DNA of 64,000 nt from Alloprevotella sp. OH1205_COT-284 (GCF_003859795.1 NZ_RQYI01000008.1:1-64000), one strand, 5' to 3'. Positions 8,941 to 19,406 are shown, counted from the stretch's first letter. Program-made: numbers and translations. Notes: generated by a model not told the origin, from the sequence alone.

Positions 8941-11900
8941 ATGACCATATCATCATTGACAAAAACGACGCTCACGGCATTGCTCCTCTTTGTGGTGCAG
9001 ATCGCTTGGTCGCAATCTCCGATCGAAATCACGGGCATTGTGAGCGAAGAGTCGGGCGAACCTTTGCTTTCGGCTTATGTGAGGGTGTTGGAAACGAAAA
9101 AAACGGTCGCCACCGACGCCACCGGCAAATACAAGATACAAGCCCGAAAGGGAGAAACCTTGCAGGTGAGCTACGTCGGGAAGAAGCCGCAACGCGTCAA
9201 AATCAAAGATAAGGTGATGAATTTCGTGTTGAAAGACAATACGCAAATCGAAGAGGCTGTGGTGACGGGCTATCAGAAGATCAAAAGCCGCGTGTTCACG
9301 GGAGCGGCTCACTCCGTCAAGATGGATGAAATCAAACTCGAAGGCGTGGCCGACTTATCGCGCATGCTCGAAGGACGCGTGGCCGGCCTTTCGATACAAA
9401 ACATCACCGGAAGTTTCGGTGCCGCTCCGCGCATCAACATCCGTGGCGGTGCTTCGATCATGGGCAACGTTCAGCCGCTGTGGGTCATCGACGGTGCGGT
9501 CTGCGAAGACTTGGTGCCGCTGACCATCGACCAACTGTCTTCGGGCGACGCCGTGACGCTGATCAGTTCGGCCGTGGCGGGCTTGAACCCTTCGGACATC
9601 GAAGACATTCAAGTGTTGAAAGACGCCTCGGCCACTTCCATCTACGGCGCACGCGCCCTCAACGGCGTGATCGTCATATCTACACGTTCGGGCAAACGAA
9701 ACATGCCCAACAAGGTGTCGTACACCATGGAATTGAGCGTGAGATCCATCCCCTCTTACACTAACTTCGACCTGCTCAATTCGCAAGAAACGATGTCCGT
9801 TTATCGCGAAATGTACAACAAAGGGTATTTCTCTCTGAAAAACACCCTCTACGGCCGCCGAAGCGGTGTGTATCACCAAATGTACAGAGATATTAGCACG
9901 CTCGATCCCGCCACCGGAAAATATCTGTTGCCCAACACAGAAGCGGCCAAAAACGCATTTCTACGCGAACGAGAATATGCCAACACCGACTGGTTCAAAC
10001 ACCTGTTCGGTCACCGCCCCACCCACAGCCACTCCGTCACCTTTTCGGGCGGCGGGAGCAACTCCTCGACCTATGCCTCGGTCGGTGTCTACGAAGATTT
10101 GGGCTGGACCCTTGCCGACAAGGTGCGGCGCATCACGGCCAACGTAAAAAACACTTATTTCTGGAACAGCAAATGGCGCACCACTTTCGCGGCACAAGGC
10201 AACTTTCGCACACAAAACGCACCGGGTACACTGCCGCAGCGAAAAAATCTCGTGATCGGCTCTTTCGAGCGCGATTTCGACATCAATCCCTTTGTCTACG
10301 CCTTGGGCACGAGCCGCACCTTGCGACCGTATGACGGAAAGGGCAACAGAGAGTATTATCGCAACAACTGGGCACCGTTCAACATCTTGAACGAGTATGA
10401 CAATAACTACATCAAAACAGATGTGATCGACTTCAAGGTGCAGGGCGACTTGTCGTATTGGGTGAACAAGGAACTCGAAATCAAAGGTATGATTGCCATA
10501 CGGCAGGCTTTCACCGGCACAAGACATGCCGTGCACGAAGGCTCGAACCTCATTCAAGCCTTTCGCGCCGCCGAAACACCCTATGTGGCCGAACAAAACA
10601 TCTATCTCCTTAAAAATAGAGAAGACAACCTGCTGCAACCGAAAGTAGCCCTCACCCACGGAGGTATTTTCAACAAAACGACAACCTCACTCAAAAGTTA
10701 CATGGGACGCTTGGCCGTCGATTACGACAAACGCGTCGGAATACACAACTTTCGCGCTTTCGGATTTACCGAATTGCGACAGATTGACCGCACATTCGAT
10801 TCTTTCAGCGGATATGGTATTCAATACGATCGCGGAAATCAAGTGCATACCAATCCGTTGATTTTTGAGAAACTCGTCAGTGAGGGCAATCAGTATTTCA
10901 GTCTGAACAACCGCACCGAACGCGGAGTAACCTTCTCCGGAAATGCCACTTACGGTTATGCAGGGAAATATATTTTCAATACCGTGGTGAACTACGAGGG
11001 GTCAAATACGGCCGGAAAAAGTGCACGTTCAAGATGGCTCCCGACTTGGAACGTAGGTGCAAAATGGAATATGGATCAAGAGGAATTCATGAAAGACAAC
11101 CTCTATTTCTCTCGTCTGTCCTTGCGCATGAGCTACGGATTGACTGCCAAAATGAACGAACACGCCATCAACTCCAACGCAGTATTCAAAAACATCATCA
11201 TTAACCGCTTTAAACCGGAAGATCGGGAAAATGCCCTAAAAATCCTACATCTCGAAAATCGCGATCTAACATGGGAGAAGATGTATGAATTGAATTTCGG
11301 AATAGATTTGACACTGCTCGACAACCGCATCAGCAGTACCCTCGATGTATATCAACGTAACTCTTTTGACCTCATCGACTTGGTACGCACCTCCGGCGTG
11401 GGCGGACAATATTATAAATATGCCAATTTCGGCGATATGCGCACCCGAGGAATAGAATGGTCTTTACAAATGCAAAACGTGAAAACCGAGACATTCCGTT
11501 GGAACACAAGTGTCACGCTCAGCATGATGGAGCAGAAAATCACCCGTCTGCTGAACAGCCCCAACAGTTTCGACATGGTGAGCGGAACGGGGCGTGGCAA
11601 CATCGTGGGCTATCCTCGCGGTTCATTGTTTTCGTTCAATTTTCAAGGATTGAACAACCAAGGGTTGCCGACGTTTGATTTCGGCTTATATCCTCTGAAC
11701 GATGATCCTAAATCCCGGATTTCGGGAGCAGATTTTCTCGATGCACAATACTCCAAATCCTACTTGATTTTTCACGGTTCGATCGAACCTAAAATCATCG
11801 GCGGCGTATCGAACACGTTCAAATATAAGCAATTCGACTTTTCCTTCTTCGTGACGATGCAGGCAGGCAACAAAATACGCCTCAACCCCACGTTCGATCC

Positions 11901-12309
11901 TCGCTTCGGCGACCTGAACGTTTTCTCCAAAGACTACTACGACCGCTGGCTCAATCCCGGTGACGAATTGCGCACCCATGTGCCGGTACTTCCCTCACAG
12001 GACTTGATACGCCTATACGGAGAAGAAAACATAGAGCGGGCTTACAACACGTACAACTACTCCCAAATGAGAGTGGCCGACGGCAGCTTTGTACGTATGA
12101 AAAACATCTCCGTGGGCTACACCTTTGCTTCGGAACAACTCAAAACTCTGAATTTGAGCGGTGCAAATATCAAGTTTAATATAACCAATCCGTTTTTGAT
12201 CTATGCCGACAGCAAATTGCAAGGACAAGATCCTGAGTTTTACAAGTCGGGCGGAGTTTCTCTACCCATTCCCCAGCAATACACCATGACACTCAGCCTC
12301 CAATTCTAA
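8941..12309 (+). CDS. SusC/RagA family TonB-linked outer-membrane protein
   Basis: A 1122-aa protein starting at 8941, 35 bases after the receptor stop; the signal peptide ends IAWSQ. A CarboxypepD_reg-like domain (about residues 24-95) is followed by the SusC signature IEEAVVTGYQ, the plug (LEGRVAGLSIQ, RINIRGGASIMGN, PLWVIDGAV, VLKDASATSIYGARALNGVI) and a large barrel ending TMTLSLQF. SusC proteins form the transport channel closed by a SusD lid lipoprotein, encoded next. In this locus the pair probably imports a larger ligand, perhaps protein- or peptide-bound. Confidence 0.93.
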   Translation: MTISSLTKTTLTALLLFVVQIAWSQSPIEITGIVSEESGEPLLSAYVRVLETKKTVATDATGKYKIQARKGETLQVSYVGKKPQRVKIKDKVMNFVLKDNTQIEEAVVTGYQKIKSRVFTGAAHSVKMDEIKLEGVADLSRMLEGRVAGLSIQNITGSFGAAPRINIRGGASIMGNVQPLWVIDGAVCEDLVPLTIDQLSSGDAVTLISSAVAGLNPSDIEDIQVLKDASATSIYGARALNGVIVISTRSGKRNMPNKVSYTMELSVRSIPSYTNFDLLNSQETMSVYREMYNKGYFSLKNTLYGRRSGVYHQMYRDISTLDPATGKYLLPNTEAAKNAFLREREYANTDWFKHLFGHRPTHSHSVTFSGGGSNSSTYASVGVYEDLGWTLADKVRRITANVKNTYFWNSKWRTTFAAQGNFRTQNAPGTLPQRKNLVIGSFERDFDINPFVYALGTSRTLRPYDGKGNREYYRNNWAPFNILNEYDNNYIKTDVIDFKVQGDLSYWVNKELEIKGMIAIRQAFTGTRHAVHEGSNLIQAFRAAETPYVAEQNIYLLKNREDNLLQPKVALTHGGIFNKTTTSLKSYMGRLAVDYDKRVGIHNFRAFGFTELRQIDRTFDSFSGYGIQYDRGNQVHTNPLIFEKLVSEGNQYFSLNNRTERGVTFSGNATYGYAGKYIFNTVVNYEGSNTAGKSARSRWLPTWNVGAKWNMDQEEFMKDNLYFSRLSLRMSYGLTAKMNEHAINSNAVFKNIIINRFKPEDRENALKILHLENRDLTWEKMYELNFGIDLTLLDNRISSTLDVYQRNSFDLIDLVRTSGVGGQYYKYANFGDMRTRGIEWSLQMQNVKTETFRWNTSVTLSMMEQKITRLLNSPNSFDMVSGTGRGNIVGYPRGSLFSFNFQGLNNQGLPTFDFGLYPLNDDPKSRISGADFLDAQYSKSYLIFHGSIEPKIIGGVSNTFKYKQFDFSFFVTMQAGNKIRLNPTFDPRFGDLNVFSKDYYDRWLNPGDELRTHVPVLPSQDLIRLYGEENIERAYNTYNYSQMRVADGSFVRMKNISVGYTFASEQLKTLNLSGANIKFNITNPFLIYADSKLQGQDPEFYKSGGVSLPIPQQYTMTLSLQF

Positions 12310-12319
12310 GTAAGACAAC

Positions 12320-13849
12320 ATGAAGAAGATCATATTTACGGGAGTCATTGCCGCTTTATTGGTTTCGTGCCAATCCTTTTTGGAAACCAACCCCGACTCC
12401 TCGCTCAAAGTAAACATTGACAGCGAGGCGCAAATAGCCGATTTGCTCACGGCGGCCTACCCAACTGCAAATTACGCAGCATTCTTGGAAACAAGAACGG
12501 ACAACGTCGGCGAAAGAGCGAAAGGAAAACACACAAAACTGAACGAAGCGATGTATTTTTGGGAAGACTACGACCAAGAGGACTTAGACACACCGCTCAA
12601 CTATTGGAATAACTGCTACGCCGGCATCGCCCAAGTGAACAAAGCACTCGAACTGCTGGCTCCATACCCCAAGACGGAACGAATAAAAGCACTTTATGGA
12701 GAGGCTTTTCTGTTGAGAGCATATCTGCACTTTATGCTGGTCAACATTTGGGCTGAGCCTTATGCTCCCGAAAAATCGCTTTCGGCACCGGGCATACCCT
12801 ATTTGACCAAACCCGAAAAACATGCCATAGTCCATTATTCACGAGGAACGGTCAAAGAAGTGTACGACAAGATCGAAAGAGATTTGAGATTCGGCCTCTC
12901 TCTCGTTGATGACAAATACTACAAGAACAGTAAATTTCATTTCAACAAAAAAGCCGCACATGCCTTTGCCACACGTTTTTACCTGATGAAAGGCGAATGG
13001 GCAACCGTGGTGGAATATGCCGACTATGTTTTGGGAAACGAACCTCAAAAAGTGCTCAGAAATTGGCAAAAACTGACAGACGGAAATCACCTCATCAACT
13101 TGGCTCGAATATATGCAAGCGACACAGAACCTGCCAACCTGCTGCTGACAACGACGGAATCGAGAATGGCGCGACAAATGCCTATGGAAAGATATGGCAC
13201 GACTTTGGGCACGATCAATCAAATTTTCGACAACAAAGGGATCGATGGCTGTTCAGAAGTGAAGAAGCTGAAAATGCGCACGTCTTTCCCTTTCCTCTAT
13301 GCACAACACGACATTAAGGATGCGGTCTACATGGCTAAATTCGATGAGTTTTCACTCTCCGGAGATATGGGTACGAAGCCGCGCGATTTGTTTGTCACAA
13401 ACATTCTCTTCACCACTGACGAAGTGATGCTGAACCGTATGGAGGCGTATGCCATGCTGAGCCAATATGACAAAGCCGTACAAGATCTGCAAGACTACAT
13501 GCTTGCCAAATTCAGCATGGATTTGCCTTGTGATCGCAGTGCGTATCAATGGACAAGCAGTAAAAACTACACGGTCTACACTCCTTTCTACGGCATGACA
13601 CTTAAACAACTGGCTTTGGTTAAAATTATTACCGATTTTCGCCAGAAAGAGTTTTTACACGAAGGGTTGCGTTGGTTTGATATTCGACGTTTTTACCTCT
13701 CTGTAAAACGCAGTTCCAAAAGTCCTTACTATCGTCCTTTGGAGAAAGAGGACCCTCGAAAACTTTTACAGATTCCCATACAAGCCATAAAGGCCGGTCT
13801 GGAACCCAATCCGAGATATGACGTGAATCAACAATTTTATGGCAATTAA
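12320..13849 (+). CDS. SusD/RagB family nutrient-binding lipoprotein
   Basis: A 509-aa lipoprotein with signal MKKIIFTGVIAALLVSCQSF and lipobox Cys at residue 17. An alpha-helical TPR-type fold follows, with family features LRAYLHFMLVNIWAEPYAP and, near the C terminus, RQKEFLHEGLRWFDIRRFYL (the conserved ...R..E...EG.R..D..R motif). It starts 10 bases after the SusC stop. It should form the extracellular lid of the SusC channel and give ligand specificity. Confidence 0.93.
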   Translation: MKKIIFTGVIAALLVSCQSFLETNPDSSLKVNIDSEAQIADLLTAAYPTANYAAFLETRTDNVGERAKGKHTKLNEAMYFWEDYDQEDLDTPLNYWNNCYAGIAQVNKALELLAPYPKTERIKALYGEAFLLRAYLHFMLVNIWAEPYAPEKSLSAPGIPYLTKPEKHAIVHYSRGTVKEVYDKIERDLRFGLSLVDDKYYKNSKFHFNKKAAHAFATRFYLMKGEWATVVEYADYVLGNEPQKVLRNWQKLTDGNHLINLARIYASDTEPANLLLTTTESRMARQMPMERYGTTLGTINQIFDNKGIDGCSEVKKLKMRTSFPFLYAQHDIKDAVYMAKFDEFSLSGDMGTKPRDLFVTNILFTTDEVMLNRMEAYAMLSQYDKAVQDLQDYMLAKFSMDLPCDRSAYQWTSSKNYTVYTPFYGMTLKQLALVKIITDFRQKEFLHEGLRWFDIRRFYLSVKRSSKSPYYRPLEKEDPRKLLQIPIQAIKAGLEPNPRYDVNQQFYGN

Positions 13850-13969
13850 GTTTTAATTCGATTGCAAGCAGACGATCTCTGCACCTTGCCAATAAAACCG
13901 ACCACTACTTTACCTCAAAAAAAGACGTACACGAAATACCACGCTCTTTCATTATCAACCAGCCGCAAG

Positions 13970-14944
13970 ATGATCATGAAAAAAATAAGCCGCTTCCTTC
14001 TTTCTCTTTTTTGCCTGATGTTCACCATGGGATGCAACGGCGAAGAAGAGTTGTCGCCTCATAGCGTGATAGACGAAGGAACGTTTCCCCAACAGGAAAC
14101 GGAATTATCTAAATGGATTCAAGCCAATTATACGACTCCTTATGGTATTGATGTAAACTATCGCTGGAATAAGAATACCGCCCCACAGGGAAGCTATGCT
14201 TTTCCTCCGTCGATCGAAAAAGTACGTCCCGTGTTGGAAACGATCAAAACCCTTTGGATAGAATTATATGCCAATCCGGAATTCAAAGGTGGGCGTTTTC
14301 TGCAAGGAAGAACACCTATTACCATACATCTTTATGGAGGACGCAATACCGATATCAATGGGGTAGATCTTTTGAGCAATACTCAATCGACGCCCATTGA
14401 ACTGCACGTTTATAATGTCAATGATTTTGACCCCAAAGACTCGAAAAAAGTATTTTTGCTCATGCGCAGTGTACACCATCAATATGCCAAACGTCTGCTG
14501 GAACTTTTCCCCTTCGACCGTGACGCTTTTTTATTCATCAGCCGCCATCGCTACACTTATTCTACGAAATTCATGGTACCGCTAATCGGAGAATTTAAGG
14601 ACAGCTTTTATGGTTTGAGTGAATATGCGAACATGCGCGGTTTCTACACACTCCACTCTTTTCTTTCGCCCGAAGATGATGTCGCGGAAATCATCAGCAG
14701 TACGCTCCTCCACACGCCCAAAGAAATCAGACAAGCCGAGGAACGAGCAAAAACTCCGGATTTTGACACCGATCCCATCGTGCAAAATCAATACAACAAA
14801 GAGGCTGAAGCGGCTCATCGAGAATTTGTGACCAAACAAGACTTCGTCAATAAATATTTTGAGAAAGAGGTGAAAATTCCTTTGCGTCGACTACAATTCA
14901 TCAGTATGAAGAAAATGAGAAATTATTTAGTACAGAACCAGTAA
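13970..14944 (+). CDS. Zincin-like lipoprotein with degenerate HExxH site
   Basis: Starts at ATG 13970 (or 13976), giving a signal peptide and lipobox Cys at residue 22 (MFTMGC). The length (324 aa) and position after SusCD fit the 'substrate import-associated zinc metallohydrolase lipoprotein' family. Where those proteins carry HHEF/YxH the sequence here reads HHQYAKRL at residues 169-176. The catalytic Glu is Gln and the second zinc His is Lys, so it is probably not an active protease and may serve as a binding protein. The downstream gene begins only 2 bases after this stop, so the two are coupled. The family call is from pattern memory. Confidence 0.65.
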   Translation: MIMKKISRFLLSLFCLMFTMGCNGEEELSPHSVIDEGTFPQQETELSKWIQANYTTPYGIDVNYRWNKNTAPQGSYAFPPSIEKVRPVLETIKTLWIELYANPEFKGGRFLQGRTPITIHLYGGRNTDINGVDLLSNTQSTPIELHVYNVNDFDPKDSKKVFLLMRSVHHQYAKRLLELFPFDRDAFLFISRHRYTYSTKFMVPLIGEFKDSFYGLSEYANMRGFYTLHSFLSPEDDVAEIISSTLLHTPKEIRQAEERAKTPDFDTDPIVQNQYNKEAEAAHREFVTKQDFVNKYFEKEVKIPLRRLQFISMKKMRNYLVQNQ

Positions 14945-14946
14945 TC

Positions 14947-15951
14947 ATGCCCAAATTCCTCTCCATTTTATTCGCTTTTTCTCTCTTGATCGCTTCTTGC
15001 CAAGAAGAGAACATTTTCGAACAAACTCCGACGGAACGTGCAACAGAAAACGTGAAATCCCTACACCAACAATTGACCACCGCTCCTCATGGGTGGCTCA
15101 TGACCTATTTTCCGAAAACAGATTCTTTGCTTTTCACCAACCCCAATGTGCACATCGGCGAATTTGAACATCGCGATCAAGATTATGGTTACGGAGGACA
15201 CAATTTTTTGATGTCGTTCAAACCCGAAGGGTTGATAGAAATGCAAAGCGATGAAAGCCTGCAAACAATGGTCGAAAAAAAAACCGGGGAATTTGAAGTA
15301 AACCAGAACAGCTCGACACAAATCAGCTTCACGACTTTCAACTACATTCATCGTCTGATCAACGAACAGTGGAATGGCGTGTCCGACTTCTTATACGTGC
15401 GCACCGATCCCGAAGGACGCCTTTGGTTTAGGACATCTTCCTATCTCGAAGTGGCACGAGAGTATATCGTGCTCCGCAAAATAGCTTCGCAAGAGGAGCG
15501 TGACACGATTTTATCGAACGCCTATCGAAATCGGACGATGTTCGAGGAAATGAAAAACCCCATTCTCACCATTCGACAAGGAGACAAGATATTTTTTCGA
15601 AGCAACTACAAAATCAAACACGTCAGAGGAAAAATCTCACAAAGCAACAGATACTACCTCTTTCTCTTCAACAAAACCCCCAACCCCATCATCGAAAGAT
15701 ATCCTTTGGAAATGAATGGTTTGGGCTCCGGATATGTGGGAACGGAAAAGGGACTTACATTCATGACGGGTTTCAGATACAATAAAAACTATATCTTCCA
15801 TGATTTTATCAGGCAAGAAAACAAGTTTGTTTGTGAATTGGTTCAAATCTACGACCCGATCGAAAGAGTCGAAAAATGGGTAAGTCGTCATCTGTATCCT
15901 CATGGTCGGATTACCGGCGTCATTGCCGAAATTACCGAGGGTGACCAATAA
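14947..15951 (+). CDS. DUF4302-like lipoprotein
   Basis: A 334-aa lipoprotein with lipobox LLIASC (Cys at residue 18). The segment TERATENVKSLHQQLTTAPHGWLMTYFP and then YGGHNFLMSFKPEG matches the DUF4302 pattern of an N-terminal helix, APxGW, and G.Y.FL..F...G. Such proteins recur beside SusC/SusD and zincin-like lipoproteins in Bacteroidetes; the function is unknown. It lies 2 bases after the preceding gene, in one transcription unit. Confidence 0.7.
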   Translation: MPKFLSILFAFSLLIASCQEENIFEQTPTERATENVKSLHQQLTTAPHGWLMTYFPKTDSLLFTNPNVHIGEFEHRDQDYGYGGHNFLMSFKPEGLIEMQSDESLQTMVEKKTGEFEVNQNSSTQISFTTFNYIHRLINEQWNGVSDFLYVRTDPEGRLWFRTSSYLEVAREYIVLRKIASQEERDTILSNAYRNRTMFEEMKNPILTIRQGDKIFFRSNYKIKHVRGKISQSNRYYLFLFNKTPNPIIERYPLEMNGLGSGYVGTEKGLTFMTGFRYNKNYIFHDFIRQENKFVCELVQIYDPIERVEKWVSRHLYPHGRITGVIAEITEGDQ

Positions 15952-15979
15952 ACGATATTAACAAAAAAAATGCCTCACA

Positions 15980-16624
15980 ATGATCAAACCACTATACCTA
16001 TTGATAAGCCTTTTTCTTTGTTTTTCCTGTAATGAAGTGGAGAAAGACGAAGCAGAGGAAGACTACGATCGTCTTTTCCCCTTAAAAAAAGAGATAGAGA
16101 AACACACGCCTATGCCCGGTGAGGCCATCGTGAAACAAGGTGATGTCAATGTCAATAGGAAATCTTTCAAATATGAAGGCAATGACACCATCCAAGACAA
16201 AAACACTTATACCATCACCTTGAAATACCGCTTAAAGGAGGATTATTCCGACATGGAGAAATCCCGATATTTCGTGCGTTTCGTGAATGAGGACAAAACA
16301 CTGACAAGCATCTACTCCGACCCAAAAACGAAATTCATGCCCCACGACGAATTCGACGAAACTGCAGATGTCGAGATGGCGCACCCCGAAATGGAAAGTA
16401 ACAAGGAATACACCATACGCTTCAAGGCGAAATCCGGTTTCCAATTATTTTTGTGCGTAAATGGAGCAGGTCCACGAAATTCAGGCATTCGCGCCAAGAT
16501 CACGGCAGTTGCCGACGACGATGGACTGACTCCTCCTTTGGTTCTTCAAACCGAACAATATCAAACTCAGGAAGGACAAGCCATGCTGTCTCAACCCTAC
16601 TGCAAATATGTCATCCTCCCCTAA
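15980..16624 (+). CDS. Lipoprotein of unknown function in uptake locus
   Basis: A 214-aa protein with signal LYLLISLFLCFSC (lipobox Cys at residue 17). The remainder is charged and predicted beta-rich (YTITLKYRLKEDYSD, KEYTIRFKAKSGFQLFLCVN). I do not recognise the family. Its stop overlaps the start of the next gene (TAATG), which points to translational coupling. It is probably a surface- or periplasm-facing accessory lipoprotein. Confidence 0.75.
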   Translation: MIKPLYLLISLFLCFSCNEVEKDEAEEDYDRLFPLKKEIEKHTPMPGEAIVKQGDVNVNRKSFKYEGNDTIQDKNTYTITLKYRLKEDYSDMEKSRYFVRFVNEDKTLTSIYSDPKTKFMPHDEFDETADVEMAHPEMESNKEYTIRFKAKSGFQLFLCVNGAGPRNSGIRAKITAVADDDGLTPPLVLQTEQYQTQEGQAMLSQPYCKYVILP

Positions 16625-17817
16625 TGCCTCTCTCCATGCAAAAACGATATTTGTATTTCCTACTGCCTTTCTCTTTGGTATTGCTATCGGCCTGCCAACA
16701 GCAGGAAGAAACAGTGGAATCGGCCTATGAAGAAGCTCTTCTTCCGAAACCTGCATATAAGTTTTCACGCAATGGTTATAGCAGTGTCGATGCTTTGGAA
16801 TGCACATTCTTAAAACAAATATTAGACTATTTATACAGTGGTTTCATGAAAGAAGCCCGCATCTCTTTGACGGAAGACTACAAAGACGCTTTCTTACGTT
16901 ACAACGAAGGAGAGTTTGGATTAAAGCCGGTAGAAGAAGTTGCTCGTTCGCCACGCCACATTTCGCAACGTGCCACCGTTCTTCAAGATCTGCAAAATCT
17001 CCTCCAATCGTCTGCAACAATATCGGGCTATCCTCTGGATGATCCCTACAAACATCGCAACCGAAAGGCAAAAATGGGAGTTTCCGGATTTGTCGGCCAT
17101 GACATCGGCGATGACAACAAATTCTTCATCGACGAAACGGGGAAGGCTCCGGCAGAGGTCTTCAAATACTACATCATGGGAGCAATCTATCTCGACAAAA
17201 TACTCAACGAGCACCTTGACGAACGTCATTTCACAAACGCCGATTTAATCAGACATCATCAGAACGTGAACCTCGTCCGCGGGCGAAACTACACGGCGTT
17301 GGAACATCATCTGGATTTGGCCTATGGCTATTATCAATTTTGGCAACCTCTGTCCAGAGCCGAAGGGCTACCCATTCTGAAAAATAGCGATCACAAAATA
17401 TTCATCGCATTTGTGGAGGCGCGAACCATGCTGCAATACTATCGTTACGACGAGGCTATGACGCAAATCGCCGTCATCAGAGAAGAATTGTCCAAAGTCA
17501 TTCCCATTCGTGCCATGAATTTACTGATGGGCGTGAACACCTTGGCCAATATCAAAGAAAATCCGGAATATGCTTTCGATTTTTTATCTCAAGCCATCGG
17601 ACTCATCCGCTGTCTGCCATTCACGCTGCGCCCTGACGGCAGCCCCTACTTCACCTACGAAGAAGCCGACAAACTTGTGACCGATCTATTGCAAGACAAA
17701 GGACTGTGGGAGACCGAACGATTACTCGAAACGGCCGAGCATGCAGGTTCTTTGCGCAATATCGCGACGCGCGTGGGGAAACCTTTCAACATCACGCTGC
17801 AAGACATCAAACGATAA
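16624..17817 (+). CDS. DUF4856-like (imelysin-related) lipoprotein
   Basis: Starts at 16624 (an alternative Met is four codons later) with signal LLPFSLVLLSAC (lipobox Cys at residue 22). Near the N terminus YKFSRNGYSSVD matches the YxFxRNGxSxVD opening of DUF4856. The GKAPAEVFKYYIMGAIYLDKIL stretch corresponds to the helix with the mGAlxxDqi pattern. DUF4856 resembles imelysin-type iron-regulated proteins by fold; that gives weak support for an iron-related locus. The protein is mainly alpha-helical and 397 aa long. Confidence 0.65.
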   Translation: MPLSMQKRYLYFLLPFSLVLLSACQQQEETVESAYEEALLPKPAYKFSRNGYSSVDALECTFLKQILDYLYSGFMKEARISLTEDYKDAFLRYNEGEFGLKPVEEVARSPRHISQRATVLQDLQNLLQSSATISGYPLDDPYKHRNRKAKMGVSGFVGHDIGDDNKFFIDETGKAPAEVFKYYIMGAIYLDKILNEHLDERHFTNADLIRHHQNVNLVRGRNYTALEHHLDLAYGYYQFWQPLSRAEGLPILKNSDHKIFIAFVEARTMLQYYRYDEAMTQIAVIREELSKVIPIRAMNLLMGVNTLANIKENPEYAFDFLSQAIGLIRCLPFTLRPDGSPYFTYEEADKLVTDLLQDKGLWETERLLETAEHAGSLRNIATRVGKPFNITLQDIKR

Positions 17818-17829
17818 AATTCAAATCTC

Positions 17830-18420
17830 ATGAAGCGCAACTATTTATATATTCTATTTTGGGTTTGTACACTCTTCGGGGTATCCGTGTCTTCCGCACG
17901 CTCCGAAATCCTTCCACCCACAGGACTGGCAGCCAAGACTTTTCAACACGAAATTTTCTTGACTTGGAATGCCGATGAGGCCAACGCATGGGAGGTAGTC
18001 GTAGACGATCGTTCCCCGATACGCACTTCCACTCCTCAATACACGTTGGACAGTTTGGTACACAACCGCCAATATACCATCAAAGTGCGCACTATAAAGG
18101 GAGAAGATTTTTCCACATTCGCCGTTTTGCAAGCCACTACGCAGAACATTCAGAAAGCCATAGATGCTCCCGATCGCATCCCTTATCTGAGAACTATCCG
18201 CATCGACGGCATCACGCCCAAACGTCTACCGCTGTATTTTAATGATTTGGCCAATGAAAAAGCCTGTATCACCTATAAATTCAACGGCCACCCCATTACC
18301 CCCATAGACAATCATTTGCACCTTTCTTCTTCGGCCTACAAAGATAAGTTGGAGATAAACATCGACGAAGGCGAAGGCCGTCGATGGCACATCGTTTATT
18401 TGATTTCGTTAGAAAGATAA
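17830..18420 (+). CDS. Secreted fibronectin type III domain protein
   Basis: A 196-aa protein with a signal peptide (cleavage near SSARS). One FN3 domain spans about residues 28-105 (PPTGLAAKTF, IFLTWNADEANAWEVVVDD, YTLDSLVHNRQYTIKVRTI). The C-terminal half has no family I recognise. There is no lipobox Cys, unlike the neighbours. The start is 12 bases after the DUF4856-like stop, so it belongs to the same unit. A binding role at the cell surface is plausible. Confidence 0.7.
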   Translation: MKRNYLYILFWVCTLFGVSVSSARSEILPPTGLAAKTFQHEIFLTWNADEANAWEVVVDDRSPIRTSTPQYTLDSLVHNRQYTIKVRTIKGEDFSTFAVLQATTQNIQKAIDAPDRIPYLRTIRIDGITPKRLPLYFNDLANEKACITYKFNGHPITPIDNHLHLSSSAYKDKLEINIDEGEGRRWHIVYLISLER

Positions 18421-18433
18421 AAGCATCTCCCTC

Positions 18434-19363
18434 ATGATAAAACCTCTGATTTCTTTCCTATGTCTGTTCACGTTGGTGGCTTGCAATCCGATCGAAACCG
18501 ACTGGCTTTCTCCCCTCAAAGTGGGAACAGAAGACGTGCGCGAGATCACGCTTCATCGCCTGTCTACCCGACAAATCATCCTCGAAGGCGGCAACGGCAA
18601 GTACCACGCCAACATAGCCGACTCCAGAATTGCCGACATCAAGCTCCGGCAGGACACTCTCACTATAAAAGCTCTATTGGAGGGGGAAACTTTCGCCACC
18701 GTTCTCTCTCATGACCAACAAGCACGAATTGCCGTCAAAGTCACCTATCCCGAACTCTCTTTTAGTACAGACTCCATACGTCTCTATCCCAAAGATCAAA
18801 GTAAATTTGTGTCCTTATTCGGTGGCGACCCTTTCGTCAAGATCATCGAAAACGACCCTGACGACATTCTCGACGTGAAATGGAACGGAAACACCCATTT
18901 GCTCGAAATCAACGCACACTATGAAGGCGAAGCCGAAATCACCGCCCGAGCACAAAGTGGAGATGAGAAAAAGATAAAAGTACTTGTAAAAGCCGAAGAC
19001 GAGCCACGGGAATGGGGCATTTACGGCACCGGATATCGTTCTTTCGGGCAAAGTCTCAGCATCACCAATCTCATGGTTGTACACCGCCCTTCGGTGGGTA
19101 CTTGGATTTCGAGTGTGGCCAATCCCAACGGAGGTTTTGCTTTCACCTACACGGGCACCGTGCTCAAAATAGATCCCATCGCAGATCCTCGTGAAGGCAC
19201 CTATATAGATCTTGTACTGACAAAACAAGCAGGCCCTAACGTGGAGATTTCTCCCGGAGTATATAGAGTCTATGTGGAAAAAGTCACAGATTCGGGTGTC
19301 ATGCTGCGCAGTCGCCGCCACAAGTTCTATTTACCCTATGACAAAACTTCAATAAAGCCATAA
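18434..19363 (+). CDS. Lipoprotein with Ig-like beta-sandwich features, unknown function
   Basis: A 309-aa lipoprotein; lipobox FTLVAC puts Cys at residue 17. Repeated beta-strand segments with alternating hydrophobics (ITLHRLSTRQIILEGGNGKY, KYHANIADSRIADIKL, EGEAEITARAQSGDEKKIKV) resemble bacterial Ig-like or BACON modules in the first two thirds, though no firm domain can be named. It follows the FN3 gene by 13 bases. Confidence 0.65.
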   Translation: MIKPLISFLCLFTLVACNPIETDWLSPLKVGTEDVREITLHRLSTRQIILEGGNGKYHANIADSRIADIKLRQDTLTIKALLEGETFATVLSHDQQARIAVKVTYPELSFSTDSIRLYPKDQSKFVSLFGGDPFVKIIENDPDDILDVKWNGNTHLLEINAHYEGEAEITARAQSGDEKKIKVLVKAEDEPREWGIYGTGYRSFGQSLSITNLMVVHRPSVGTWISSVANPNGGFAFTYTGTVLKIDPIADPREGTYIDLVLTKQAGPNVEISPGVYRVYVEKVTDSGVMLRSRRHKFYLPYDKTSIKP

Positions 19364-19406
19364 CACCTATGGTCTGTCTATCATTCAATTTTCAATCCAC
19401 AACATT

